Shown one piece after another: positions 1 through 5,084 of a stretch of 5,084 nucleotides of DNA. Source of the DNA: Mesorhizobium sp. (lineage in GTDB: Bacteria > Pseudomonadota > Alphaproteobacteria > Rhizobiales > Rhizobiaceae). Position numbers and translations under genes: made by a program. Below the pieces are notes generated by a model. The model did no database searches. It saw nothing but the letters and a program-made list of their open reading frames with translations, and had not been told where the DNA came from. The stretch is taken from the NCBI GenBank assembly GCA_019509685.1, contig JAEKLU010000169.1, positions 1-5,084 on the forward strand. Direction: 5' to 3'. How positions within the stretch are numbered: position 1 is the stretch's first letter; each line of letters begins with the position of its first letter.

Positions 1-697
1 CATTGGTATAGACAGTGGCGGCGCCGAAGCCGCTGTCGCCCATGCCGTCGAGATAGGTGATCTTCATGGCGCCCATCACCGGATGCGGCGTCCAGCCGAG
101 AAAGGCGATCCACTCATTGTTCTTCATCGACTGTTCGGCCTGCGTCAGCATGCCGGCTTCCGAGGATTCGACGAGCTCGAACCCATCGAGATTGTCCTTC
201 GGGTTCTTGATCATGTCGAGGATGATGCGGTTGCCGTCATTGCCGGCTTCGATGCCGTAGATCTTGCCGCCGAACTTGTCCTTGAACTTGCCGATATCGG
301 TCAACGACTTGACGCCGGCGTCGGCGACATAGGTCGGCACGACGATGCCATAGCCCGCGCCGGTCAGGTTGGTGCTGATCGTCTCGACCGAACCGTCGGC
401 GGTGTAATCCTTGATGTCATTGGTCATCGACGGCATCCAGTTGCCGAGGAAGACATCAAGGTCCTTGTTCTTGAGCGACGCCATGGTCACCGGAACCGAC
501 AGCTGGATCGTCTGCGGCTCATAACCGAGCGCGGTGAGCAGGACGGAGGCGACGCCGGTCGTCGCCTGAATGTCGGTCCAGCCGACATCGGAGAGACGCA
601 CCGCCTTGCAGCTTGCCGGATCGCCGGCGTAAGCGGCGGTCGTGGACAGCAGCGCCGCCAGGCCGAGGCCGACGACGATAGATTTCATACGCGACAT
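1..697 (-). CDS. choX: Choline-binding periplasmic protein of an ABC importer (ChoX), C-terminus cut by the window edge
   Basis: This is the substrate-binding protein of a high-affinity choline ABC importer, acting in the periplasm. The 232 visible codons begin with a signal peptide (basic MSRMK, a hydrophobic run, cleavage probably after AYA at residue 24). The mature part matches the glycine betaine/choline binding family. The known choline-box residues of Sinorhizobium meliloti ChoX (W43, D45, W90, Y119, N156, W205, from memory) all have counterparts at a constant offset of three: W40 and D42 in GWTD, W87 in GNW, Y116 in GYG, N153 in GND, W202 in GWTPHP. That makes choline a stronger call than glycine betaine or proline. 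The family is usually about 310 residues, so roughly 75 C-terminal residues lie off the left edge. In rhizobia choX is normally followed by permease choW and ATPase choV; these would also lie to the left. The ATG at 697 is chosen for its ribosome-binding site; an ATG three codons later is possible. Confidence 0.93.
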   Translation of the reverse strand, partial: MSRMKSIVVGLGLAALLSTTAAYAGDPASCKAVRLSDVGWTDIQATTGVASVLLTALGYEPQTIQLSVPVTMASLKNKDLDVFLGNWMPSMTNDIKDYTADGSVETISTNLTGAGYGIVVPTYVADAGVKSLTDIGKFKDKFGGKIYGIEAGNDGNRIILDMIKNPKDNLDGFELVESSEAGMLTQAEQSMKNNEWIAFLGWTPHPVMGAMKITYLDGMGDSGFGAATVYTN

Positions 698-704
698 GAA
701 CTTT

Positions 705-709
705 CTCCC
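705..709 (-). promoter_or_regulatory. Ribosome-binding site of choX
   Basis: Read on the minus strand this is GGGAG followed by AAAG, seven bases before the ATG at 697. It favours that ATG over the one at 688. A further ATG overlaps the site at 709-711 but is out of frame. Confidence 0.7.
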
Positions 710-780
710 ATTGCAATTTTTGCGGCAAAGCGAAGTCACGGTTCTTGCGCCCGCCTTGTTTCGTCAGCCAAACACCATTT

Positions 781-808
781 TGATGTTGTTTCAAGCGGCG
801 CAACATCA
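781..808. promoter_or_regulatory. Perfect 8-bp inverted repeat, candidate operator for choX
   Basis: TGATGTTG at 781-788 is mirrored exactly by CAACATCA at 801-808, with a 12-bp spacer. Arm centres are 20 bp apart, about two helical turns, as expected for a dimeric regulator binding one face of DNA. The site lies 84 bp upstream of the choX start and 122 bp upstream of tdk. Choline uptake genes in rhizobia are choline-inducible, so an operator here is plausible, but I do not recognise the motif as a known regulator's box. No convincing -35/-10 pair was found beside it on either strand. Confidence 0.45.
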
Positions 809-836
809 CGATGAACGGCGCGCACTGGCCATTACG

Positions 837-872
837 CGACATGACAGGTTTTTGAACGACATGGAGTTTTTG
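837..872. repeat. Imperfect tandem direct repeat upstream of tdk
   Basis: CGACATG occurs at 837-843 and 857-863, and GTTTTTG at 848-854 and 866-872. The two units therefore share two 7-bp blocks in the same order, separated by 4 and 2 bases respectively, with a period of 18-20 bp. The pair ends 57 bp before the tdk start codon. It could be a tandem protein-binding site or simply a small duplication; nothing in the sequence decides between them. Confidence 0.4.
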
Positions 873-929
873 GTGGACGGATCGAGCGCCCCCTCCCCGC
901 GCGGCGGCAAGTCGGCTTAAAAGAGCGTC

Positions 930-1541
930 ATGGCCAAACTCTACTTCCACTATGCGACGATGAATGCCGGCAAGACGACCATGCTGCTGCAGGCGTCCTA
1001 CAATTATCGCGAACGCGGCATGTCGACGATGCTGTTCGTCGCCGGCCACTATCGCAAGGGCGACAATGGGCTGATCTCGTCGCGCATCGGCCTTGAGGCC
1101 GAGGCCGAGATGTTCCGCGACGGCGACGATCTCTTCGCCAGGGTTGCCGAGCATCACGAACATGCCGCGGTGCACTGCATCTTCGTCGACGAGGCGCAGT
1201 TTCTCGAGGAAGAACAGGTCTGGCAGCTCGCCCGCATCGCCGACCGTCTGGGCATTCCGGTCATGTGTTATGGCCTGCGCACCGATTTCCAGGGCAACCT
1301 CTTTCCCGGCTCGCGCGCGCTGCTGGCGATCGCCGACGACCTGCGCGAGGTGCGCACCATCTGCCGCTGCGGCCGCAAGGCGACCATGGTCGTGCGCCTC
1401 GGCCCCGATGGCAAGGTGGCGAAACAGGGCGACCAGGTGGCGATCGGCAAGGACGTCTATGTCTCGCTCTGCCGCAGGCACTGGGAAGAAGAAATGGGCC
1501 GCGCAGCGCCCGACGACTTCATCGGCTTCGTCAACGGCTGA
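930..1541 (+). CDS. tdk: Thymidine kinase, type II (TK1-like)
   Basis: This cytoplasmic enzyme phosphorylates thymidine to dTMP with ATP in pyrimidine salvage. The 203-residue protein is close to the usual length (E. coli Tdk is 205). Visible marks in order: the Walker A loop MNAGKTT at residues 11-17; SSYNY-type segment ASYNYRERGM at 22-31; SSRIG at 50-54; Walker B with the catalytic glutamate in VDEAQF (E88); the CYGLRTDFQG nucleoside-site segment at 113-122; and the structural zinc site formed by C145 and C147 in TICRCGRKA with C181 and H184 in SLCRRH. The thymidine-binding lasso lies between the two zinc ligand pairs. The start at 930 gives the standard MAKLYF N-terminus, although only a weak AAGAG precedes it. 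The gene diverges from choX and converges on the transporter to its right, whose 3' end it overlaps by 11 bp. All key residues are present, so it should be active. Confidence 0.97.
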   Translation: MAKLYFHYATMNAGKTTMLLQASYNYRERGMSTMLFVAGHYRKGDNGLISSRIGLEAEAEMFRDGDDLFARVAEHHEHAAVHCIFVDEAQFLEEEQVWQLARIADRLGIPVMCYGLRTDFQGNLFPGSRALLAIADDLREVRTICRCGRKATMVVRLGPDGKVAKQGDQVAIGKDVYVSLCRRHWEEEMGRAAPDDFIGFVNG

Positions 1542-2445
1542 GGCAGGTTCCGGTGGCCGGGACACGCCGCATCGGAAACCGCCAGCCAAGCCGCACGCCC
1601 AGTGTCGCCAGCGCAATCAGCACCATGCCGGCGGCCTGCGCCGGCCCGAGCGGATGCGCGTACAAAGCCCAGTCGATGATGATGGCGACAACCGGATAGA
1701 TGAAGGTGATGACGCCGATCACCGGCGTCGTCAGACGCGGAAAAGCCGAATTCATCAGCACATAGGCGATGCCCGTGTGCAGGACGCCGATCCCGGCGAG
1801 CCAGCCCCACGATGCCGACGGCATAGGATGGCCGATGTCGGCGAACGGAGCGAGCATCACGACGCCGACCAGCGTCTGGCAGAGCACCGTGATCTCCGCG
1901 CGCTGCTGTCCAAGGCCCTTGGCCAGGATCGTCGCCACCGCATAGAGCAGGGCTGCGCCAAGCGTCAGTGCGATGCCAAGCGCCCACTTGGCATCGGCAT
2001 GGCCATGCGTGACCACGAGGCCGCTGGCCAGGACGACGCCAAGGAACGCGCCGAGCATCCACAGCATCTGGTCGAGCGAGATGCGCTCCTTGAGGAAGAC
2101 AACGCCGATCAGCACCACGAAGAACGGCTGCACATGATAGACGATTGTCGTCGTCGCGATCGATGTCATGGCGAAGCCGGCGAAGAAAGCCGTCCAGCTC
2201 AGCACCATGCAAACGCCGCCAAGTGCCGCAAGCGCCAGCCGGGAGGGCGACAGCGTCCGATCCGGCAGATAGCCGCGCAACAGGCACCATGCGGCCAGGA
2301 ACAGCGAACCGAACACGCATCGCCAGAAGACGACGGTGATGGGATGCTGTCCCGATTCCGTCACGAAGGCGCCAACCGTACCGGCGATCACCATCGCCAG
2401 CGCGAGGCTCGCGGCGGGAAAACGGGCGGTCGATATGTCCCTCAT
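1531..2445 (-). CDS. EamA/DMT-family ten-helix membrane transporter
   Basis: This is an inner-membrane protein of the drug/metabolite transporter superfamily, whose members usually export amino acids or other small metabolites; the substrate cannot be read from the sequence. The 304 residues form two EamA repeats, about 10-143 and 155-287, each with five hydrophobic segments (first repeat near 10-28, 37-56, 70-91, 97-118, 125-145). The first repeat ends its fourth helix with the family signature around QPFFV (106-110) and KERIS (119-123). The second has the matching YPVVA (250-254) but lacks the usual glutamate, having DWALYAHPLG instead. The ATG at 2445 is preferred because GGAG sits nine bases before it and the hydrophobic N-terminus follows. 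A TTG at 2487 would add 14 non-hydrophobic residues and has no ribosome-binding site. The gene diverges from the LysR gene, the common arrangement for a regulator and its target exporter. Confidence 0.9.
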   Translation of the reverse strand: MRDISTARFPAASLALAMVIAGTVGAFVTESGQHPITVVFWRCVFGSLFLAAWCLLRGYLPDRTLSPSRLALAALGGVCMVLSWTAFFAGFAMTSIATTTIVYHVQPFFVVLIGVVFLKERISLDQMLWMLGAFLGVVLASGLVVTHGHADAKWALGIALTLGAALLYAVATILAKGLGQQRAEITVLCQTLVGVVMLAPFADIGHPMPSASWGWLAGIGVLHTGIAYVLMNSAFPRLTTPVIGVITFIYPVVAIIIDWALYAHPLGPAQAAGMVLIALATLGVRLGWRFPMRRVPATGTCLSR

Positions 2446-2454
2446 TGCGGGGCG

Positions 2455-2458
2455 CTCC
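2455..2458 (-). promoter_or_regulatory. Ribosome-binding site deciding the transporter start
   Basis: Minus-strand GGAG lies nine bases before the ATG at 2445. The in-frame alternative TTG at 2487 has nothing comparable upstream, so this site settles the start. Confidence 0.5.
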
Positions 2459-2502
2459 AACGGGTGACATCCATCTGGCCCCTTCAACTGATTTCAAGCA
2501 AG

Positions 2503-2528
2503 CGAATAGATTTGTGATGATCTATTCG
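2503..2528. promoter_or_regulatory. Perfect 9-bp inverted repeat between transporter and lysR, candidate operator
   Basis: CGAATAGAT at 2503-2511 is mirrored exactly by ATCTATTCG at 2520-2528 with an 8-bp spacer. It is AT-rich within a GC-rich window and fills much of the 99-bp divergent spacer, ending 16 bp before the LysR start and lying 57 bp upstream of the transporter ATG. LysR-family proteins typically bind interrupted dyads in such spacers, repress themselves and control the divergent gene. The classical T-N11-A box is not centred on this dyad, since the symmetry axis falls between two bases, so the assignment to this regulator is inference. Confidence 0.6.
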
Positions 2529-2544
2529 ATATGCTGATAGCACC

Positions 2545-3402
2545 ATGGCCGCGCCACTCGACCTCAACCTGCTGAAAACCTTCGTCGCCGTCGTCGAAAC
2601 CGGCAGCCTGTCCAACGCCGCACCTCGCGTCGGCCGCAGCCAGTCGGCGGTCAGCATGCAGATACAAAGGCTCGAGGATATGGTCGGCACCCGGCTTCTG
2701 CTGCGCGGGCCGAGAACGGTTACCCCCAATGCGATCGGCGAGGACTTCCTCATCTACGCGCGCCGGCTGCTGAAATTGTCCGACGAAGCGTGGGCAAGCG
2801 TCACCCGGCCGAAGGAAACCGGCAGCGTGCGTCTCGGCGTGCCGGACGACTACGCCGCCTTTCTTCTGCCGCCTGTCCTGTCACGTTTTGCCGAGGATCA
2901 CCCGCTGGTGACTGTCGAACTGGTCTGCGAGCAATCGACCGCGCTGGTAAGGAGCCTGGCGGACGGCAGGCTGGATCTGGCGATCGTCACCCGCTTGCCG
3001 GACCAGCCGCTCGACGTGATCCGGCTGGAACGCTTCGTCTGGGTCGCCTCGCCAAACCACGTCGCCTGGCAGGCCGATCCCTTGCCCGTCGCGCTGTTCG
3101 AGCCCGGCTGCGCGGCGCGGATGAACGTCCTGCAGGCGCTTGGCGACGCCGACCGGGCTTATCGCTGCACCTATTCCAGCGCCTCGCTGCTGGGCCTGAT
3201 CGCGGTCGTCCAGGCCGGACTCGCGGTCGCGGGCCTGGCGCAGCGAAGCGTGCCGTCGTCGCTGCGTATCATCGGCGGCAACGAGGGGCTTCCGGCCCTA
3301 CAGGATCTCGAAATCGGCATCCTGCGCGACCCGCTGTCGACGACCCCGGCGGTCGATCGGCTGCATGATTTCCTGCGCCGCGATCTGGCACAGCAAGCCT
3401 GA
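2545..3402 (+). CDS. LysR-family transcriptional regulator
   Basis: This is a cytoplasmic DNA-binding regulator of 285 residues, slightly short of the usual 300. The N-terminal winged helix-turn-helix spans about residues 7-66: LNLLKTFVAVVETGSLSNAA, then the recognition helix around SQSAVSMQIQRLE (32-44), then the wing GTRLLLRGPRTVTPNAIG. The linker helix follows (67-90). The effector-binding domain begins near GSVRLGVPDDYAAFLLPPVL (93-112) and runs to about 280, with the conserved SLADGRLDLAIV segment typical of the family's LysR_substrate domain. The inducer cannot be predicted. The start at 2545 gives a normal N-terminus but has no good Shine-Dalgarno sequence, so translation may be weak. 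The gene diverges from the EamA transporter over a 99-bp spacer with a perfect inverted repeat, which suggests it regulates that transporter and itself. No convincing intrinsic terminator follows it. Confidence 0.93.
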   Translation: MAAPLDLNLLKTFVAVVETGSLSNAAPRVGRSQSAVSMQIQRLEDMVGTRLLLRGPRTVTPNAIGEDFLIYARRLLKLSDEAWASVTRPKETGSVRLGVPDDYAAFLLPPVLSRFAEDHPLVTVELVCEQSTALVRSLADGRLDLAIVTRLPDQPLDVIRLERFVWVASPNHVAWQADPLPVALFEPGCAARMNVLQALGDADRAYRCTYSSASLLGLIAVVQAGLAVAGLAQRSVPSSLRIIGGNEGLPALQDLEIGILRDPLSTTPAVDRLHDFLRRDLAQQA

Positions 3403-3535
3403 CTTGCATGGCTGCGATCTGACGGGTCATTGTCTGAGAGGTAGGTGGGAGCCTTTGCCGCGGTGCAGCGTTTGTTAAGGTGTCCCTCCTAGTTTGCATC
3501 ATCTCGTTCCAGCCAGAACTCCCCGGGGGTCAGCC

Positions 3536-3925
3536 ATGCTTCGAGCCGTTTCGTCCGCAGCCGTCTTCCTCCTCGCCGGCGGCCTCGCCGCGCATGCCGA
3601 CGGCGATGCGGCGCTTGGCAAGAAGGTCTTCAACCGCTGCATCGCCTGCCACGAGGCCGCGACCGATCGCGACAAGGTCGGCCCGCATCTGATGGGCGTC
3701 GTCGGACGCAAGGCCGGTTCGGCGGAAAGCTTTGCCGGCCATTATTCGCAGGCGATGAAGGATGCGGGCGCTGCCGGCCTTGTCTGGGACGAAGCGAACC
3801 TTACCGAATATCTCAAGGCGCCCAGGCAGAAGGTTCCCGGCAACAAGATGGCCTTCACCGGCCTGACCAGCGATGACGACATCGCCAATGTCATTGCTTA
3901 TCTCAAGGCCGATCCGAAGCCCTGA
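3536..3925 (+). CDS. Secreted class I (c2-like) monoheme cytochrome c
   Basis: This is a small periplasmic electron carrier of 129 residues, about 108 after removal of the signal peptide (residues 1-21, ending AHA before DGDAALG). The heme is attached covalently at CIACH (35-39), with H39 as the proximal ligand and M104 in GNKMAF as the likely distal ligand. The order of conserved segments fits mitochondrial-type cytochrome c and bacterial c2: GKKVFNRC, VGPHLMGVVGRKAG, the FAGHYSQAMKDAG and LVWDEANLTEYL helices, the PGNKMAF loop and the C-terminal helix DDIANVIAYLKA. The ATG at 3536 is chosen because it begins the signal peptide directly and has GGGGG six bases upstream; an in-frame TTG at 3494 would add 14 residues ahead of it. 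No oxidase, dehydrogenase or maturation gene is adjacent, so its redox partners are unknown. The 133-bp region before it shows no clear promoter. Confidence 0.93.
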   Translation: MLRAVSSAAVFLLAGGLAAHADGDAALGKKVFNRCIACHEAATDRDKVGPHLMGVVGRKAGSAESFAGHYSQAMKDAGAAGLVWDEANLTEYLKAPRQKVPGNKMAFTGLTSDDDIANVIAYLKADPKP

Positions 3926-4031
3926 CCGGCAAGCATCGAGCATCGCAAAAACAATGGCTTAAGACGCATTTTCCGACGCCGCCCGACGGTAACGGGCATT
4001 ACTTCGTCATGCGCATGCTGGCCTTGCCTTT

Positions 4032-4072
4032 CAAGAGTCCGGCCAATCCTTTTGTTTTGGCGCCGGCTCTTG
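4032..4072 (+). terminator. Long imperfect hairpin with a pyrimidine tract, terminator-like
   Basis: CAAGAG-T-CCGGC at 4032-4043 pairs with GCCGGCTCTTG at 4062-4072, giving an 11-bp stem with one bulged T at 4038. The loop can pair further, GCCAA at 4042-4046 with TTGGC at 4057-4061, in a competing extension that shares two bases with the outer stem. A T- and C-rich stretch (4073-4085) follows immediately. It lies 106 bp after the cytochrome c stop and 81 bp before the next start, so it could end cytochrome transcription or be part of the next gene's upstream region. The tract is interrupted by Cs, so it is not a textbook intrinsic terminator. Confidence 0.4.
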
Positions 4073-4081
4073 TCTTCCTTC

Positions 4082-4110
4082 TTTCAATCGCTTGAAGCCC
4101 CACATATATT
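4082..4110 (+). promoter_or_regulatory. Weak candidate promoter of the coiled-coil gene
   Basis: TATATT at 4105-4110 is a good -10 match, and TTTCAA at 4082-4087 stands 17 bp before it as a poor -35. It is the only AT-rich promoter-like stretch between the hairpin at 4032-4072 and the start at 4154, and would leave a leader of about 40 bases. Confidence 0.3.
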
Positions 4111-4142
4111 CGCCGCCACGACACGCAAACGGATGCCGAAGC

Positions 4143-4148
4143 GGGAGG
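4143..4148 (+). promoter_or_regulatory. Strong ribosome-binding site of the coiled-coil gene
   Basis: GGGAGG lies five bases before the ATG at 4154. It picks that start over an in-frame ATG at 4133, whose seven-codon extension would itself run through this site. Confidence 0.75.
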
Positions 4149-4153
4149 CCCCA

Positions 4154-5084
4154 ATGGCGACATTGCAGAATTTCGATGCCGAAATTGCCAAGACCAAGCA
4201 GGTCGTGCAGGACATGCGCACCAAGATCGAGCAGTCCGGAACCGTGCTCGACACGCTCGCCACCGCGGACAAGAAGATCGGCGACGCCAATTTCGACATC
4301 GAGAACGCTCGCATCGAGGACGTGCTCAAGCAGCAGAAGGTCATGGAAGGCAACATCGCCGACCTGATCATCGGGCTTGAGGACGCCACCAACGTCTTCG
4401 GCGCCGAGTTCGAGAGCATGAAGAACTATTCCGGTTGGGAGAATTTCGTCGGCATCTTTTCGGCGCAGCGCAAGCAGCGCATGCGCACAGACCGCGTGCG
4501 CAACATGTCGCTGGCCGGCAATCTGCAAGAGCTTTTGGCCAAATCCGACACCATCGTCGGCATCCTCAAGGCGCAGAAAGAGATCCTCGACCAGCGCTAC
4601 AAGACCTCGGAGGCCAGCCTGGGCCAGGTAATCGAGCGCCGCAAGGTGACCATGGCCAATCTCGAGGCGGTGCAAAAACGCATCGAGGAGCTTAACCCGA
4701 TGCTGCTCGACATCGAGAACAAGATCGCCGCCTCCACCACCCAGAAGGAGCGCACCGAGCTTGAGGGCGAGCGTTCCAAAATGGCGACGGAATACAATGA
4801 GAAGCAGGCCAAGGAGCAGGAGTTGCTTGCCGAAAGCCAGACGCTGGAGCGTTACACCTCGATGTTCCAGACCTTCGTCGATTCGCTCAACAACCAGATC
4901 GCTGCGCAGTCGACGCTGATCAACAAGCTGACCATCGATACCGAGCAGCGCATCGTGCTGTACAAGGCGCTCGAAGACTCGCTGAAGACCGCCGCCCAAC
5001 AGGACGTCGCGCATAAGATCAACACGCTGGGCAGCCAGGTCGACACCACCTCCGAGGAGACGATGGCCGGCATCGGCGCCGCCT
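4154..5084 (+). CDS. Predicted coiled-coil protein of unknown function, C-terminus cut by the window edge
   Basis: I do not recognise a named family. The 310 visible codons are open to the right edge. The protein has no signal peptide and no membrane segment, so it is probably cytoplasmic. It contains no cysteine, one tryptophan (W95) and one proline (P182), and is rich in Glu, Lys, Gln, Leu and Ala with heptad-like spacing. This predicts long helices: about 5-80, 105-180 and 183-280, with a break at the single NPM and a more aromatic stretch FGAEFESMKNYSGWENFVGIF near 82-102. The end (LYKALEDSLKTAAQQDVAHKINTLGSQ) is again helical. The pattern is reminiscent of the helical tellurite-resistance TelA-type proteins, but I cannot show homology. 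A strong ribosome-binding site supports the start at 4154. A long minus-strand open frame opposite this gene (4031-5014) is a shadow caused by codon bias. Confidence 0.85.
   Translation, partial: MATLQNFDAEIAKTKQVVQDMRTKIEQSGTVLDTLATADKKIGDANFDIENARIEDVLKQQKVMEGNIADLIIGLEDATNVFGAEFESMKNYSGWENFVGIFSAQRKQRMRTDRVRNMSLAGNLQELLAKSDTIVGILKAQKEILDQRYKTSEASLGQVIERRKVTMANLEAVQKRIEELNPMLLDIENKIAASTTQKERTELEGERSKMATEYNEKQAKEQELLAESQTLERYTSMFQTFVDSLNNQIAAQSTLINKLTIDTEQRIVLYKALEDSLKTAAQQDVAHKINTLGSQVDTTSEETMAGIGAA

Noticed and set aside
83..814. A 243-codon plus-strand open frame
   Set aside because: It is antisense to choX, which is securely identified by its ligand residues, and it continues through the non-coding spacer without a plausible start.
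642..920. A 92-codon plus-strand frame covering the choX/tdk spacer
   Set aside because: It begins inside choX on the opposite strand, has no ribosome-binding site, ends just before tdk, and its translation matches nothing I recognise.
1550..1560. CCGG-TGG-CCGG hairpin beyond the tdk stop as a terminator
   Set aside because: Four pairs, no T tract, and inside the coding sequence of the converging transporter gene.
519..1616. A 365-codon minus-strand open frame
   Set aside because: It runs antisense through all of tdk, whose catalytic and zinc residues are intact, and its translation resembles no family.
1093..2517. A 474-codon plus-strand open frame, the longest in the window
   Set aside because: It runs through tdk in another frame and then antisense through the transporter. 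Its Arg/Ala/His-rich low-complexity translation is typical of a shadow frame.
3393..3407. GCAAG/CTTGC hairpin at the LysR stop codon as a terminator
   Set aside because: The stem is only 5 bp and no T tract follows.
3981..3997. GCCCG/CGGGC stem-loop downstream of the cytochrome gene
   Set aside because: Five pairs with a 7-base loop and no T tract; much weaker than the hairpin at 4032-4072.
4008..4017. CATGCGCATG, a perfect 10-bp palindrome after the cytochrome gene
   Set aside because: Short GC-rich palindromes are expected by chance at this composition, and nothing positions it as an operator.
4031..5014. A 327-codon minus-strand open frame with a leucine-rich translation
   Set aside because: It lies opposite the coiled-coil gene, which has a strong ribosome-binding site and a coherent helical composition. 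Long antisense frames arise from GTC/CTC/GAC-type codon bias in GC-rich genomes.

Overview
The window is GC-rich and densely coded. The gene content suggests an alphaproteobacterium of the Hyphomicrobiales (rhizobial) type, possibly Mesorhizobium-like. The main support is a periplasmic choline-binding protein that keeps every ligand residue of Sinorhizobium ChoX at a constant offset. The lineage call is an inference from gene content and composition; no rRNA or other marker is present.

Layout, left to right. (1) Positions 1-697, minus strand: the N-terminal three quarters of choX, the choline-binding component of an ABC importer; its permease and ATPase genes would lie beyond the left edge. 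(2) Positions 698-929: a 232-bp divergent intergenic region with a perfect 8-bp inverted repeat 84 bp from choX and a pair of imperfect direct repeats nearer the next gene. (3) Positions 930-1541, plus strand: tdk, a type II thymidine kinase. (4) Positions 1531-2445, minus strand: a ten-helix EamA/DMT-family transporter whose 3' end overlaps that of tdk by 11 bp. (5) Positions 2446-2544: a 99-bp divergent spacer holding a perfect 9-bp inverted repeat. (6) Positions 2545-3402, plus strand: a LysR-family regulator, the obvious candidate to control the divergent transporter and itself. (7) Positions 3536-3925, plus strand: a small secreted class I cytochrome c. (8) Positions 3926-4153: an intergenic region with a long imperfect hairpin followed by a pyrimidine tract, then a weak promoter-like pair and a strong ribosome-binding site. 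(9) Positions 4154 to the right edge, plus strand: the first 310 codons of a cysteine-free, almost proline-free, predicted coiled-coil protein of unrecognised function.

These genes do not form one pathway. They are separate housekeeping and transport units: choline uptake for osmoprotection or catabolism, thymidine salvage, metabolite export with its probable regulator, and periplasmic electron transfer. I see no insertion sequence, CRISPR array, tRNA, rRNA or phage gene, and no clear case for a new multi-gene system. The points most worth following up are the two operator-like inverted repeats, the hairpin at 4032-4072 and the uncharacterised coiled-coil protein.
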